In this document: positions 43,884 to 50,906 of the stretch, one piece after another
Layout of the letters: each line of letters starts with the position of its first letter
Position numbering within the stretch: the first letter of the stretch is position 1
Source of the DNA: Cupriavidus gilardii
Lineage (GTDB): Bacteria; Pseudomonadota; Gammaproteobacteria; Burkholderiales; Burkholderiaceae
NCBI RefSeq assembly: GCF_008801915.1
Contig: NZ_VZOV01000014.1
Location: forward strand, 1-64,000
DNA length: 64,000 bases
Reading direction: 5' to 3'
Program-made: the position numbers and the translations under genes
Notes under the pieces: generated by a model
Databases searched by the model: none
The model's input: the letters and a program-made list of their open reading frames with translations, nothing else
What the model was told of the DNA's origin: nothing

Positions 43884-44804
43884 TCACGGCGCCCAACCGG
43901 AAGGCTTGGCTGCCGGCCGGCGTTCGGCCTGTGGCGAGGCTTCGTCGCTGTCCGCGAAACGTTCTCGCAGAAAGCGCGCGCCTTCATCGACCCATACCTG
44001 ACATCGGTCGTGGGATGCTTCGACACCGGCGCCGCAAGCGCCGGGCATGATTCGGGTTTCCGCCGCCACGCCGCGGTCGAGCAGCTTGCGTCCGAAGGCC
44101 TCGCCTTCGGGCCGCAGGGCATCGAGCTCGGCCACCTGGATCAGCGTCGGCGGCAGGCCGGCCAGACGCATCGCATGCGCCGGCGCGGCGTAGGGATGGA
44201 CCGACGCCGCGGGCGTCGGCAGGTAATCGCGATAGCAGACCGCCATGCGCTGCAGCGTTTCCAGCGGCACGTGCGCCTGGCCGGCGCAGGAGGCGTGCTG
44301 CAGGCAGGGGTCGGTGACCGGGCGGATCAGCCATTGCGCGCGCGGCGCCGGCAGACCGCGATCGCGCAGCATCTGCGCCACCGCAATCGCCAGATTGCCG
44401 CCGGCTTCCTCGCCGACCAGCGAGAAACGCATCTTGTCGACCTTGAGCCGGCGCGCCTGGCGCAATACCCATTCGGCGGTATTGAAGGCGTCTTCCGGTG
44501 CAGCCGGGAACGGATGGTCCGGAGCCAGCGAGTATTCCGGCGCCACGACCACCGCCGGCACCGCGCCGGCAAGCTGGCGGGTCAGATGGGCCGCCTTCTC
44601 GATGCCGCCGTCGACGAAGCTGCCGGCATGCAGATAGAGCAACCATGGCAGCGGAGACGGCGCCCAGGCGGTCGGATATCCGGCGGGATAACACACGTGC
44701 ACAGCAATGGTGCGCTCGCCGCTGGCGATCTCATGCCGCACCACGCGCGCCGCGGCGCCGGCCTGGGCGGGCTGGGAAGCGGTATCTTGCGTCGGCTTGG
44801 TCAT
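43884..44804 (-). CDS. llpE-like: LlpE-like protein: alpha/beta hydrolase fold without the catalytic Ser
   Basis: A 306-residue protein of the hormone-sensitive-lipase type. The oxyanion motif, normally HGGG, reads HAGSF (59-63), and the nucleophile motif, normally GDSAGG, reads GEEAGG (131-136), so Glu133 replaces the Ser. The ELDALRPEGEAFGRKL acid segment remains. No hydrolase activity by the usual mechanism is expected. In Burkholderia ceo and bpeEF-oprC operons the first gene, llpE, is a lipase-like gene in this same position. It may be a binding or regulatory protein; function unknown. Confidence 0.8.
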   Translation of the reverse strand: MTKPTQDTASQPAQAGAAARVVRHEIASGERTIAVHVCYPAGYPTAWAPSPLPWLLYLHAGSFVDGGIEKAAHLTRQLAGAVPAVVVAPEYSLAPDHPFPAAPEDAFNTAEWVLRQARRLKVDKMRFSLVGEEAGGNLAIAVAQMLRDRGLPAPRAQWLIRPVTDPCLQHASCAGQAHVPLETLQRMAVCYRDYLPTPAASVHPYAAPAHAMRLAGLPPTLIQVAELDALRPEGEAFGRKLLDRGVAAETRIMPGACGAGVEASHDRCQVWVDEGARFLRERFADSDEASPQAERRPAAKPSGWAP

Positions 44805-44921
44805 GGTCTGGGTTCCGTTGCGCGGCCGCCGGAAACGGCTCGACGCATGGTTTGCATGTTGCGTTGCACCGAATTATGGTGATTGACGTAGGCGGGATAA
44901 AGGCGCAGTTTGCCAACGCAC

Positions 44922-44939
44922 TATTCTGCGGATGGAATA
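44922..44939. promoter_or_regulatory. dyad TATTC-N8-GAATA, candidate LysR box
   Basis: Arms TATTC (44922-44926) and GAATA (44935-44939) have the size and T/A end bases usual for LysR activation or recognition sites. It lies 118 bp before the llpE-like start and 183 bp before the LysR start. Confidence 0.45.
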
Positions 44940-44987
44940 ATCGCGCCGGCCCCGAGTTCGTTCCGGTAGATCGTCCCCATTCGGCCA

Positions 44988-45012
44988 ATAACCGCTCCAC
45001 TGTTGCGGTTAT
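44988..45012. promoter_or_regulatory. dyad ATAACCGC-N9-GCGGTTAT, candidate operator
   Basis: Perfect 8-bp arms with a 9-bp spacer, located 110 bp before the LysR start. The length and symmetry make it the most convincing protein-binding site in this intergenic region. Confidence 0.55.
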
Positions 45013-45121
45013 GCCAATGAAAGACCCTACCGTGCATACGCCTCGCAGAGTGAGTAACATTCGCCCTCGCCAGCCGCGCGGCACTGTCCGCTCGCTATGG
45101 CTTTCTTATTGGACAGCCGCC

Positions 45122-46087
45122 ATGGACCGCTTCGTCTCAATGCAAGCCTTTACCCGCGTCGTCGATGTCGGTAGTTTCGCGCGCGCGGCAGAATCGCTCG
45201 ATTTGCCCAAGGCTACGCTGACCCGGCTGATCCAGAATCTGGAAACGCATCTCGGCGTCAAGCTGCTGCACCGGACCACGCGCCGGATCAGCGTGACGTC
45301 GGAAGGCGCCGCCTATTACGAACGGTGCGTCCGCATTCTGGCCGATGTCGACGAAGCCGAGCAATCGCTGACGCATCAGAACCAGACCCCGCGCGGCACG
45401 CTGCGGGTCGACACGGTCGGCGGGCTGGCGCGCCTGGCCTTGGTGCCCAATCTGCATGAGTTCTTCGCGCGCTATCCGGACCTGAAGGTCGAACTGACGA
45501 TCAATGGCAAACCGATCGATCTGCTGAAGGAAGGCGTCGACGTGGTCATTCGGGTCGGCGATACCGTCGACGATACGATGGTGGCGCGCCGCATCGGGCA
45601 ATTGCGCCTGGCGTTCTACGCCTCGCCTATTTATTTGAAGCAGCACGGCACGCCCACCACGCCGGAAGAATTGATGCAGCATCGCGCAATCAATTATCTG
45701 TCGACGCGCACCGGCCGCGAGATGCCATGGATTCTGACGCGCGGCGACGAACGCCATGAATTGCTGCTGCCGTCGGCCATCTCGACCAACGATCCCGAGG
45801 TCTATATCGGCTGCGCGCTGGAAGGCCACGGTATCGCCGTCATTTCCCGTGTGATGGCGCAACCGTATCTGGAAAGCGGCCGGCTGGTCGAAATCATGGG
45901 CGATTGGCAGGAAGAGGTCATGCCGATCTCGGCCATGTATCCGCAGAACCGGAACCTGTCGGCCAAGGTGCGCGTCTTCGTCGATTGGGCCGCCGAGATA
46001 TTCGCGCGCGATCCGGAAATGGGTTATCGCGATTCGTTTCCCGGACCGCGGCCGGTAGTGGCGCCGGTGTTGGAGGCGGTGTCGTAA
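45122..46087 (+). CDS. bpeT-like: LysR-family regulator of the RND operon (BpeT/CeoR-like)
   Basis: A 321-residue LysR regulator: helix-turn-helix TRVVDVGSFARAAESLDLPKA with LLHRTTRRISVTSEG, then the effector domain (GVDVVIRVGDTVDDTMVARRI, LEGHGIAVISRVMA). It is divergent from the llpE-like gene and so from the whole pump operon. In Burkholderia the corresponding regulators, BpeT and CeoR, sit next to llpE and control the pump. The ATG is the family start. Identity with BpeT is inferred from position and family. Confidence 0.87.
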   Translation: MDRFVSMQAFTRVVDVGSFARAAESLDLPKATLTRLIQNLETHLGVKLLHRTTRRISVTSEGAAYYERCVRILADVDEAEQSLTHQNQTPRGTLRVDTVGGLARLALVPNLHEFFARYPDLKVELTINGKPIDLLKEGVDVVIRVGDTVDDTMVARRIGQLRLAFYASPIYLKQHGTPTTPEELMQHRAINYLSTRTGREMPWILTRGDERHELLLPSAISTNDPEVYIGCALEGHGIAVISRVMAQPYLESGRLVEIMGDWQEEVMPISAMYPQNRNLSAKVRVFVDWAAEIFARDPEMGYRDSFPGPRPVVAPVLEAVS

Positions 46088-46106
46088 GGCTAGACGAAAA
46101 GCAGCT

Positions 46107-46352
46107 TCATATCCGGCCAGTGAAGAGTACTTCGATTTCATCACTGCACAGCCGGTCGAAATCCTCGGGAACGTGGAACCGATCCTGCAGAATGCCGATC
46201 CGCTTTTCACCGGAGCGATGGATGGCCTGGACCGGAACGACCCTGACCATTGGCTTGCCGCCTTTCGCGATGACAAACGACTCCCCTTGCGCCGCCATCT
46301 CGACGAGATGCGGCAAGTCGGCGGAAGCTTCATCCAGGTTGATCGTGCGCAT
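46107..46352 (-). CDS. orphan Phd/VapB-type antitoxin
   Basis: An 81-residue protein of the Phd/YefM-like antitoxin family: RTINLDEASADLPHLVEMAAQGESFVIAKGGKPMVRVVP, then a flexible C-terminal part (FHVPEDFDRLCSDEIEVLFTGR) of the kind that wraps around a VapC-type PIN toxin. GGAGGGG precedes the ATG. The toxin gene is normally just downstream, overlapping the stop; here the convergent LysR gene is 20 bp away and there is no room. The toxin is lost, or the antitoxin acts alone. Confidence 0.82.
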   Translation of the reverse strand: MRTINLDEASADLPHLVEMAAQGESFVIAKGGKPMVRVVPVQAIHRSGEKRIGILQDRFHVPEDFDRLCSDEIEVLFTGRI

Positions 46353-46504
46353 GCTGGCCCCTCCACGGTAGACGGGCCAATCTAGACAATCGATGAGCGC
46401 GCCGCAAGACCGCAGCGCGCTTTTGCGAAAAGTCGCAGCAGAAGGTGTACCTGAGCTTCACCTTCGCGCTCCACCGCCCATGCCGCGCGTCGAGCGCATC
46501 AGCT

Positions 46505-46783
46505 TCAATGCAGCTTGCCCAACTCCCGCGAGATCTCTGCAGGGGAATCGTAGTCGCGCTCGGGCAGTTGCTCCAGTTCGGCCATGACCTCTTCGCTGGC
46601 GCCGCCGTCGCGGGCGCGCGAGAGGATGTCGTCCTTGGTGGCGGGAAAGTCGATGCCCTTCAGGGACTTCTGCACGTCGATCGGGCTCGGCTCCTCGCGT
46701 CCGCCTTCTCCGCCCTTGCCACCCTGCGCGGCGCCCTTGCCGCTCGATCCGCTCTTGCCTTGGTCGGTCTGCTTCTGGGTCAT
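46505..46783 (-). CDS. DUF2795 protein
   Basis: A 92-residue protein. The first third is Gly/Ser/Lys-rich and disordered; the rest matches DUF2795: IDVQKSLKGIDFPATKDDILSRARDGGASEEVMAELEQLPERDYDSPAEI. The family is small, acidic and helical and of unknown function. Its ATG overlaps the stop of the upstream gene (ATGA), which ties it to the ferritin-like cassette, of which it is the last gene. Confidence 0.8.
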   Translation of the reverse strand: MTQKQTDQGKSGSSGKGAAQGGKGGEGGREEPSPIDVQKSLKGIDFPATKDDILSRARDGGASEEVMAELEQLPERDYDSPAEISRELGKLH

Positions 46784-47103
46784 TGCATGCTCCTCTGGTT
46801 ACTGTTGCCCGAGCCAGGCGCCCGGGCCGGGTCGGACGATGCCGCCGGCGTGTCGGCGCCGTCGAGCCGGATATCGATCAGCCGCCGGCCCTCGAGCAGG
46901 CAGGCCTCGATCGCGGTGGCCGCGTTGTCGAACGCCGTCTCGACATCGGAGGCGAAGGACGCCGGCAAGTCCTCCTGCGTCGTGGCCGCGCGCGCGCCGG
47001 CCGGCAGGATCTCGCCCTGGTAGCCGTAGCGCACGCCCGAACTGGCGCCGACCGGCACCGCGTGCGCGGCGATCAGATGGTCGCGATGGAACATTTCCTT
47101 CAT
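46780..47103 (-). CDS. hypothetical protein of the ferritin-like cassette
   Basis: A 107-residue protein of unknown family. The first half is compact (MFHRDHLIAAHAVPVGASSG, then VRYGYQGEILP), the middle helical (SFASDVETAFDNAATAIEACLLEGRRLIDIRL), the tail disordered (Ser/Ala/Pro). AAGGAGG before ATG 47103 is a near-perfect ribosome site. The frame upstream of it is a hexanucleotide repeat and is not coding. It lies between the ferritin-like genes and the DUF2795 gene, overlapping the latter by 4 bp. Confidence 0.7.
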   Translation of the reverse strand: MKEMFHRDHLIAAHAVPVGASSGVRYGYQGEILPAGARAATTQEDLPASFASDVETAFDNAATAIEACLLEGRRLIDIRLDGADTPAASSDPARAPGSGNSNQRSMQ

Positions 47104-47154
47104 GCGCCCTCCTTGAGGCGGCGGTGCCGCGGGTTCGCCGCGGCAACCGGCGCC

Positions 47155-47184
47155 GGTGCTGGTGCTGGTGCTGGTGCTGGTGCG
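47155..47184. repeat. hexanucleotide repeat (GGTGCT)4 GGTGCG
   Basis: Four perfect GGTGCT units at 47155-47178 and a fifth, GGTGCG, at 47179-47184. The repeat lies in the 88-bp gap between a ferritin-like gene and the next gene of the cassette. Since the unit is six bases, slippage would change spacing in the message, not a reading frame. Confidence 0.9.
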
Positions 47185-47191
47185 CCTCGTC

Positions 47192-47941
47192 TTACGTCGC
47201 TTCCGTGATGACTGCACGCTCCAGCCACTGCCGGATCGTGGCCATATGCTGCTCCTCCTCCGTCAGCGCCTGCTGGAACTTCTGTGCCATCTCGGTATGG
47301 CCGGTCTCGGTCGCGAGCTTGATCAGCAGTTCCCAACCGGCGTTGTCGGTCATTTCCGCGGTCAGCAGCGCATTGAGGCACTGCGCGAAGTTCGTGCGAG
47401 GATCGGCGATGGTCTGCAGCACTCCCATCGCGGTGACGCCCGCCACGTCGGCGCAAGGCGTGACCGCCGTCGGGTCTGCGCCGATCGCCCGCATGGTCTC
47501 GTCGACCATCGCGAAGTGCTCGGCCTCTTCATCATGGAAATGCATCAGCGTGCCGAGCACGTCGGGATCGACCGCGCTGGTATCCATCTCTTTGCACTTG
47601 GCGATCATCAGCTCGTAGAGGCGCGTGCCGGTGCGTTCGAACGCCAGGCGCTCGCCTAGCTTGTCGATCAGCACCTCGGGACGATTGCCGGTCAGCTTGT
47701 CCATCGTCGTGCTCATCGCGCCCTTGAGCGTACCGGGCAGCGGCACCGAACCGACCGGGTCTGCCTCGTCGATATATTGGGCGCGCATCTCCGCGGCCGG
47801 CTGCGATTCGGCCGGTACGTTCATATCGTCGATACCGCTGTCCGGTCCCATGTTGTCGGCATAACGCTCCATGGTCTCGGTGTCGATCGGCGACATCTGC
47901 GCGCCGGTACGGTTGACGCCCATCTGGGTAGTCTGTTGCAT
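47192..47941 (-). CDS. ferritin-like domain protein
   Basis: A 249-residue protein. After about 85 disordered residues comes one four-helix ferritin-like unit with a full di-iron set: Glu in LAFERTGTRLYE, Glu-x2-His in DEEAEHF, Glu in LTAEMTDNAGWE and Glu-x2-His in TEEEQHM. Proteins of this type bind Fe or Mn and act in storage, oxidation or peroxide removal; which applies here is not known. GGAGAG precedes the ATG. It is second in the cassette, 73 bp after the tandem ferritin-like gene. Confidence 0.83.
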   Translation of the reverse strand: MQQTTQMGVNRTGAQMSPIDTETMERYADNMGPDSGIDDMNVPAESQPAAEMRAQYIDEADPVGSVPLPGTLKGAMSTTMDKLTGNRPEVLIDKLGERLAFERTGTRLYELMIAKCKEMDTSAVDPDVLGTLMHFHDEEAEHFAMVDETMRAIGADPTAVTPCADVAGVTAMGVLQTIADPRTNFAQCLNALLTAEMTDNAGWELLIKLATETGHTEMAQKFQQALTEEEQHMATIRQWLERAVITEAT

Positions 47942-48014
47942 GCGTTCTCTCCGATTTCAGTTGTCCAGTCCGCTTGTCCAGCGTGATGGCCTGTTGGCGG
48001 CTTCAGCGATCGCC

Positions 48015-49190
48015 TCAGGCGGCGGTGTGCATCCGGGCCAGTTCGGTGCCGGGCGTCCACACATAGCCGGCGGATACCAGCTGCGACGGCGAGCCGTCGG
48101 CGTTCATCACGCGGCGGTATTCGATCGACGCGGGGCTGTCCTTGTCGAGCGGCACGAAGTCCATGCCGTTGGCACGCAGGTCCACCTCGTCCGCGAGCAC
48201 CTTGCGCACGAAATCGCGCTGGCTGGCGAAGTCGATCGGCTTGGGCAGCGGTCCCGCGAGAATCTCGGCCGGGTCGCGATTCTCATGGCGCTTGAGCATT
48301 TCGCACGCGACATGCAGATGGCCCAGCTCGTAGTCGAGGAAGCGTTCCCAGATCGCCTTGATGCGCGGGTTGCTCTCCTGCTGCACGCAGCTGTAGTAGT
48401 TGTAAGCCTCCATCGCTTCGTGGATCACCCATTTCTCGATCAGGCTTTCGTCGGGGTCCATCAGCGAGCCGTACTGGGTCACGTGCTGTTCCTCGATCGA
48501 AGCGATCTCGGCGTACAACTGTCGCGCCAGCGGGTCGGTGAACAGCGGCCCGATGTTCATGTAGTAGTCGTGGGTCTGGTACTCGGCCGCGGTAATCATC
48601 GCGGCGTGGATCTTGGTGATCAACGCGGCGTTGGCGCGGTCGTAGCTCTCGCGCACATCGTCCTGCGGCGCGCGGTGTTCGACCCAGGTCGAGCGTCCCG
48701 GCACGATGTCGGTATGGCCCTGCGTGATCGCATTCGCGTCCTTGCCTTCGAGCCGGTCGAGCAGCGCGCTATAGCGGTACAGGTGATCGAAGTCCTCGAG
48801 CAGGCCGAAGCGATAGGCCTGCGCCTGGTACGGATCGGGCTCGGTCTGCGCGACCGCCGCGGTGACCTCGATGGCCACCTGCTCGTAGGCGATCGTGGTT
48901 TCCAGCGGGGAATGATCGGCGCCGATCAGCCAGTTGATCATCGTGGCCTGGTGATGCTCGACGCGGCGGATTTGCGCGAGCGGAATCCGCAATTCCCGAT
49001 TGCAGCGGGACATGATGTGCTTGAGCCGCAGCGCATCGGATTCGATGCCATTCATCAAAATGATGCGGACGCGGGTAAATGCGTCGTCGTCCAGCTTGCT
49101 GATCGGCGCCTGGACCAGGTCCTTCCAAGTGAAATGTTGCTGGCCCAGCGGGCAGCCCTTGGCATCGAGCAGATCGGTCAAGGTGTCCAT
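48015..49190 (-). CDS. tandem ferritin-like protein
   Basis: A 391-residue protein that appears to carry two ferritin-like units. In the first half, MNGIESDALRL, RRVEHHQATM, IAYEQVAIEV and LLEDFDHL supply Glu, Glu-x2-His, Glu and Glu/His positions. In the second half, TAAEYQTHDYY, SIEEQHVTQY, IHEAMEAYNYY and DYELGHLHVACE repeat the same order. This would give two di-metal sites in one chain. The C-terminal 90 residues are unrelated and end in VWTPGTELARM. GGAG precedes the ATG. It heads the four-gene cassette. I know no named family for it. Confidence 0.78.
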   Translation of the reverse strand: MDTLTDLLDAKGCPLGQQHFTWKDLVQAPISKLDDDAFTRVRIILMNGIESDALRLKHIMSRCNRELRIPLAQIRRVEHHQATMINWLIGADHSPLETTIAYEQVAIEVTAAVAQTEPDPYQAQAYRFGLLEDFDHLYRYSALLDRLEGKDANAITQGHTDIVPGRSTWVEHRAPQDDVRESYDRANAALITKIHAAMITAAEYQTHDYYMNIGPLFTDPLARQLYAEIASIEEQHVTQYGSLMDPDESLIEKWVIHEAMEAYNYYSCVQQESNPRIKAIWERFLDYELGHLHVACEMLKRHENRDPAEILAGPLPKPIDFASQRDFVRKVLADEVDLRANGMDFVPLDKDSPASIEYRRVMNADGSPSQLVSAGYVWTPGTELARMHTAA

Positions 49191-49219
49191 GGAAACTCCA
49201 TTGTGGGGTGAGCGGAAAA

Positions 49220-49231
49220 CGCCGTACGGCG
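49220..49231. promoter_or_regulatory. 12-bp palindrome in the leader of the ferritin-like cassette
   Basis: CGCCGTACGGCG is a perfect palindrome 30 bp upstream of the first ATG of the cassette. It could be an operator or a short hairpin in the 5' leader. No clear sigma-70 promoter is seen in the region 49232-49340, so a special sigma factor is possible. Confidence 0.35.
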
Positions 49232-49373
49232 AGCCGCCGGCGACGCGTCTGTAGCTCTAGCAACGGCCGTGCCGATCCGATTCCGCGCCAGCGTGTGCCC
49301 TACGTTGTGAATCCGACAGACAATCCCTGCACGCCTTGCAAAACTTGCGTTGGCGGCTTGCGCAGCGTTGCGC

Positions 49374-49412
49374 AAAAAAATGCGCCCGCCGGTTTGGCCG
49401 GCGGGCGCATTT
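49374..49412 (-). terminator. intrinsic terminator of the M20 peptidase gene
   Basis: A perfect 15-bp stem: AAATGCGCCCGCCGG (49378-49392) with CCGGCGGGCGCATTT (49398-49412), loop TTTGG. The A run at 49374-49380 becomes the U run on the minus strand, so it ends the M20 gene, whose stop is at 49482. It also has AAAAAAG after it on the plus side. It separates that gene from the cassette promoter. Confidence 0.9.
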
Positions 49413-49481
49413 GAAAAAAGTTATGGCGCGCGTTTTGAACGGAACGACTGCGAAACGGCAATGCCGTGGAAGACTGCCGCG

Positions 49482-50765
49482 CTATTGCTTGCCGATTTCC
49501 TGCAGCATGCGCGTCATCAGATACAGCCGCGGCACGATCGAGTCGATTTCAATGTACTCGTCGCGCGCGTGGTAGCCGAAACCGGCCAGACCAAAACTCT
49601 CGACCACCGCGGGCTTGCCCGACAGTGCGGCATAGCCCGCGTCGGTGCCGCCGCCCGTTCCTTCCGCCAGCGCCAGCGGGCGGCCATCGAGCTCGGCGTA
49701 GATCTGCTGGGCGCGCTTCGCGAGCGCGCGGCCCTTGTCGTTGACGACGAAGGGCGGGCGGCCCACCTCCATCGACACCGTGGTGTGCGTATCGGGAATC
49801 AGCCGGCTCTCGGCGACCTTGCGCTCAAGCGCGGCCTTCAGCTGTTGCGGGCCGTCCTTGACGGTGGTGCGCACGTCGGCGGTCGCCACCGCGACCTCGG
49901 GGATCTGGTTGCGCACGACGCCGGCCTGCGCGCCGGTCCAGTTCAGCTGCGTGCCGGGAACCGACTTGGCGATATCGCGCGTCTGCTGCAGCTGGTACGC
50001 AAGCTCGAGCAGCGCGTTGCGGCCGTGCTCGGGCGCGGCGCCGGCATGCGCCGCGCGTCCCTTGACCTCCATCGTCGCACTGGCGGTGCCGCTGGCGCCA
50101 AGCAGCAGCGCCTCGGCCTTGACCACGGCCTTGGCCGCGGTCGGCTCACACGACAGCACGACGTCGTGCTGCTCGCCCAGCGCGGCGATCAGCTCGCCCG
50201 AGCCATCGGACCCGATCTCCTCGTCCGCGTTCAGCAGCACCGTGATCCGCGCGTAGTCGCGCCAGCCGCGCGCCTGCAGGATTTCCAGCGCGTGCAGGAT
50301 CACCGCGATGCCGCCCTTGTCATCGGCGATGCCCGGCCCATACAGCTTGTTGCCATCCTGACGGATCGGCTGCGTGGCCAGCGTATTGGGCGGATAGATC
50401 GTGTCCATATGCGCGATCAGCATGATGCGCGCCTTGCCGTTGCCCGTCAGCGTACCTTTGACGATCGGACTGTCCCCGCTTTTCGGCTTGACGCGCTCGG
50501 TGGTTGCGCCCAGCGCCGCCAGCCGCTTTTCGGCATACGCCGCCATCTGCGCCAATCCGGCCGCGTTGCGGCTGCCCGATTCGATCGACACCATCTCCTT
50601 GAGCGATTCGATCAACTTCGGCTGCGCGGCGCGCGCTGCTTCGAGCAGCGTCGCATCGGGCGCGGCGTGGGCGAGGCCGGCGAAGGTGGCGGTGCCAGCG
50701 GCGGCGCATACGAGCAGGACGGCCGTGGCGAGGCGGCGTACGGCGGGTTGCAGGCGTGGCTGCAT
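49482..50765 (-). CDS. exported M20/M25/M40 metallopeptidase (glutamate carboxypeptidase-like)
   Basis: A 427-residue zinc peptidase with a signal peptide (LATAVLLVCAAAGTATFAGLAHA), so it is periplasmic or secreted. Metal ligands in order: His in LIAHMDTIYPP, Asp in YGPGIADDKGG, Glu-Glu in LNADEEIGS, Glu in SCEPTA and His in GFGYHARDEY. A dimerisation/lid domain (GRAAHAG) lies between. It resembles carboxypeptidase G2, which removes C-terminal glutamate. AGGAG precedes ATG 50765. The substrate is not certain. Confidence 0.88.
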   Translation of the reverse strand: MQPRLQPAVRRLATAVLLVCAAAGTATFAGLAHAAPDATLLEAARAAQPKLIESLKEMVSIESGSRNAAGLAQMAAYAEKRLAALGATTERVKPKSGDSPIVKGTLTGNGKARIMLIAHMDTIYPPNTLATQPIRQDGNKLYGPGIADDKGGIAVILHALEILQARGWRDYARITVLLNADEEIGSDGSGELIAALGEQHDVVLSCEPTAAKAVVKAEALLLGASGTASATMEVKGRAAHAGAAPEHGRNALLELAYQLQQTRDIAKSVPGTQLNWTGAQAGVVRNQIPEVAVATADVRTTVKDGPQQLKAALERKVAESRLIPDTHTTVSMEVGRPPFVVNDKGRALAKRAQQIYAELDGRPLALAEGTGGGTDAGYAALSGKPAVVESFGLAGFGYHARDEYIEIDSIVPRLYLMTRMLQEIGKQ

Positions 50766-50906
50766 GAAGTCTCCTGAGGTAAAGGCCCGGAAGGGAATGT
50801 TGTTGGCGGCAAGGGCCGCCTTGTGCCGGGAGTCAATCCGGGATGCTAGGGCTTGTCCGCCGCATCGGGGAGGACCAATATCGCCATTTCCGATGTCGAT
50901 CCCGCC

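Larger units (their letters stand above)
44805..45121. other. 317-bp divergent control region, llpE-like / LysR
   Basis: No protein gene is credible here. The region contains two clear dyads: TATTC-N8-GAATA at 44922-44939 and ATAACCGC-N9-GCGGTTAT at 44988-45012, with AT-rich steps nearby. It should hold both promoters and the binding sites of the divergent LysR regulator. Confidence 0.6.
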
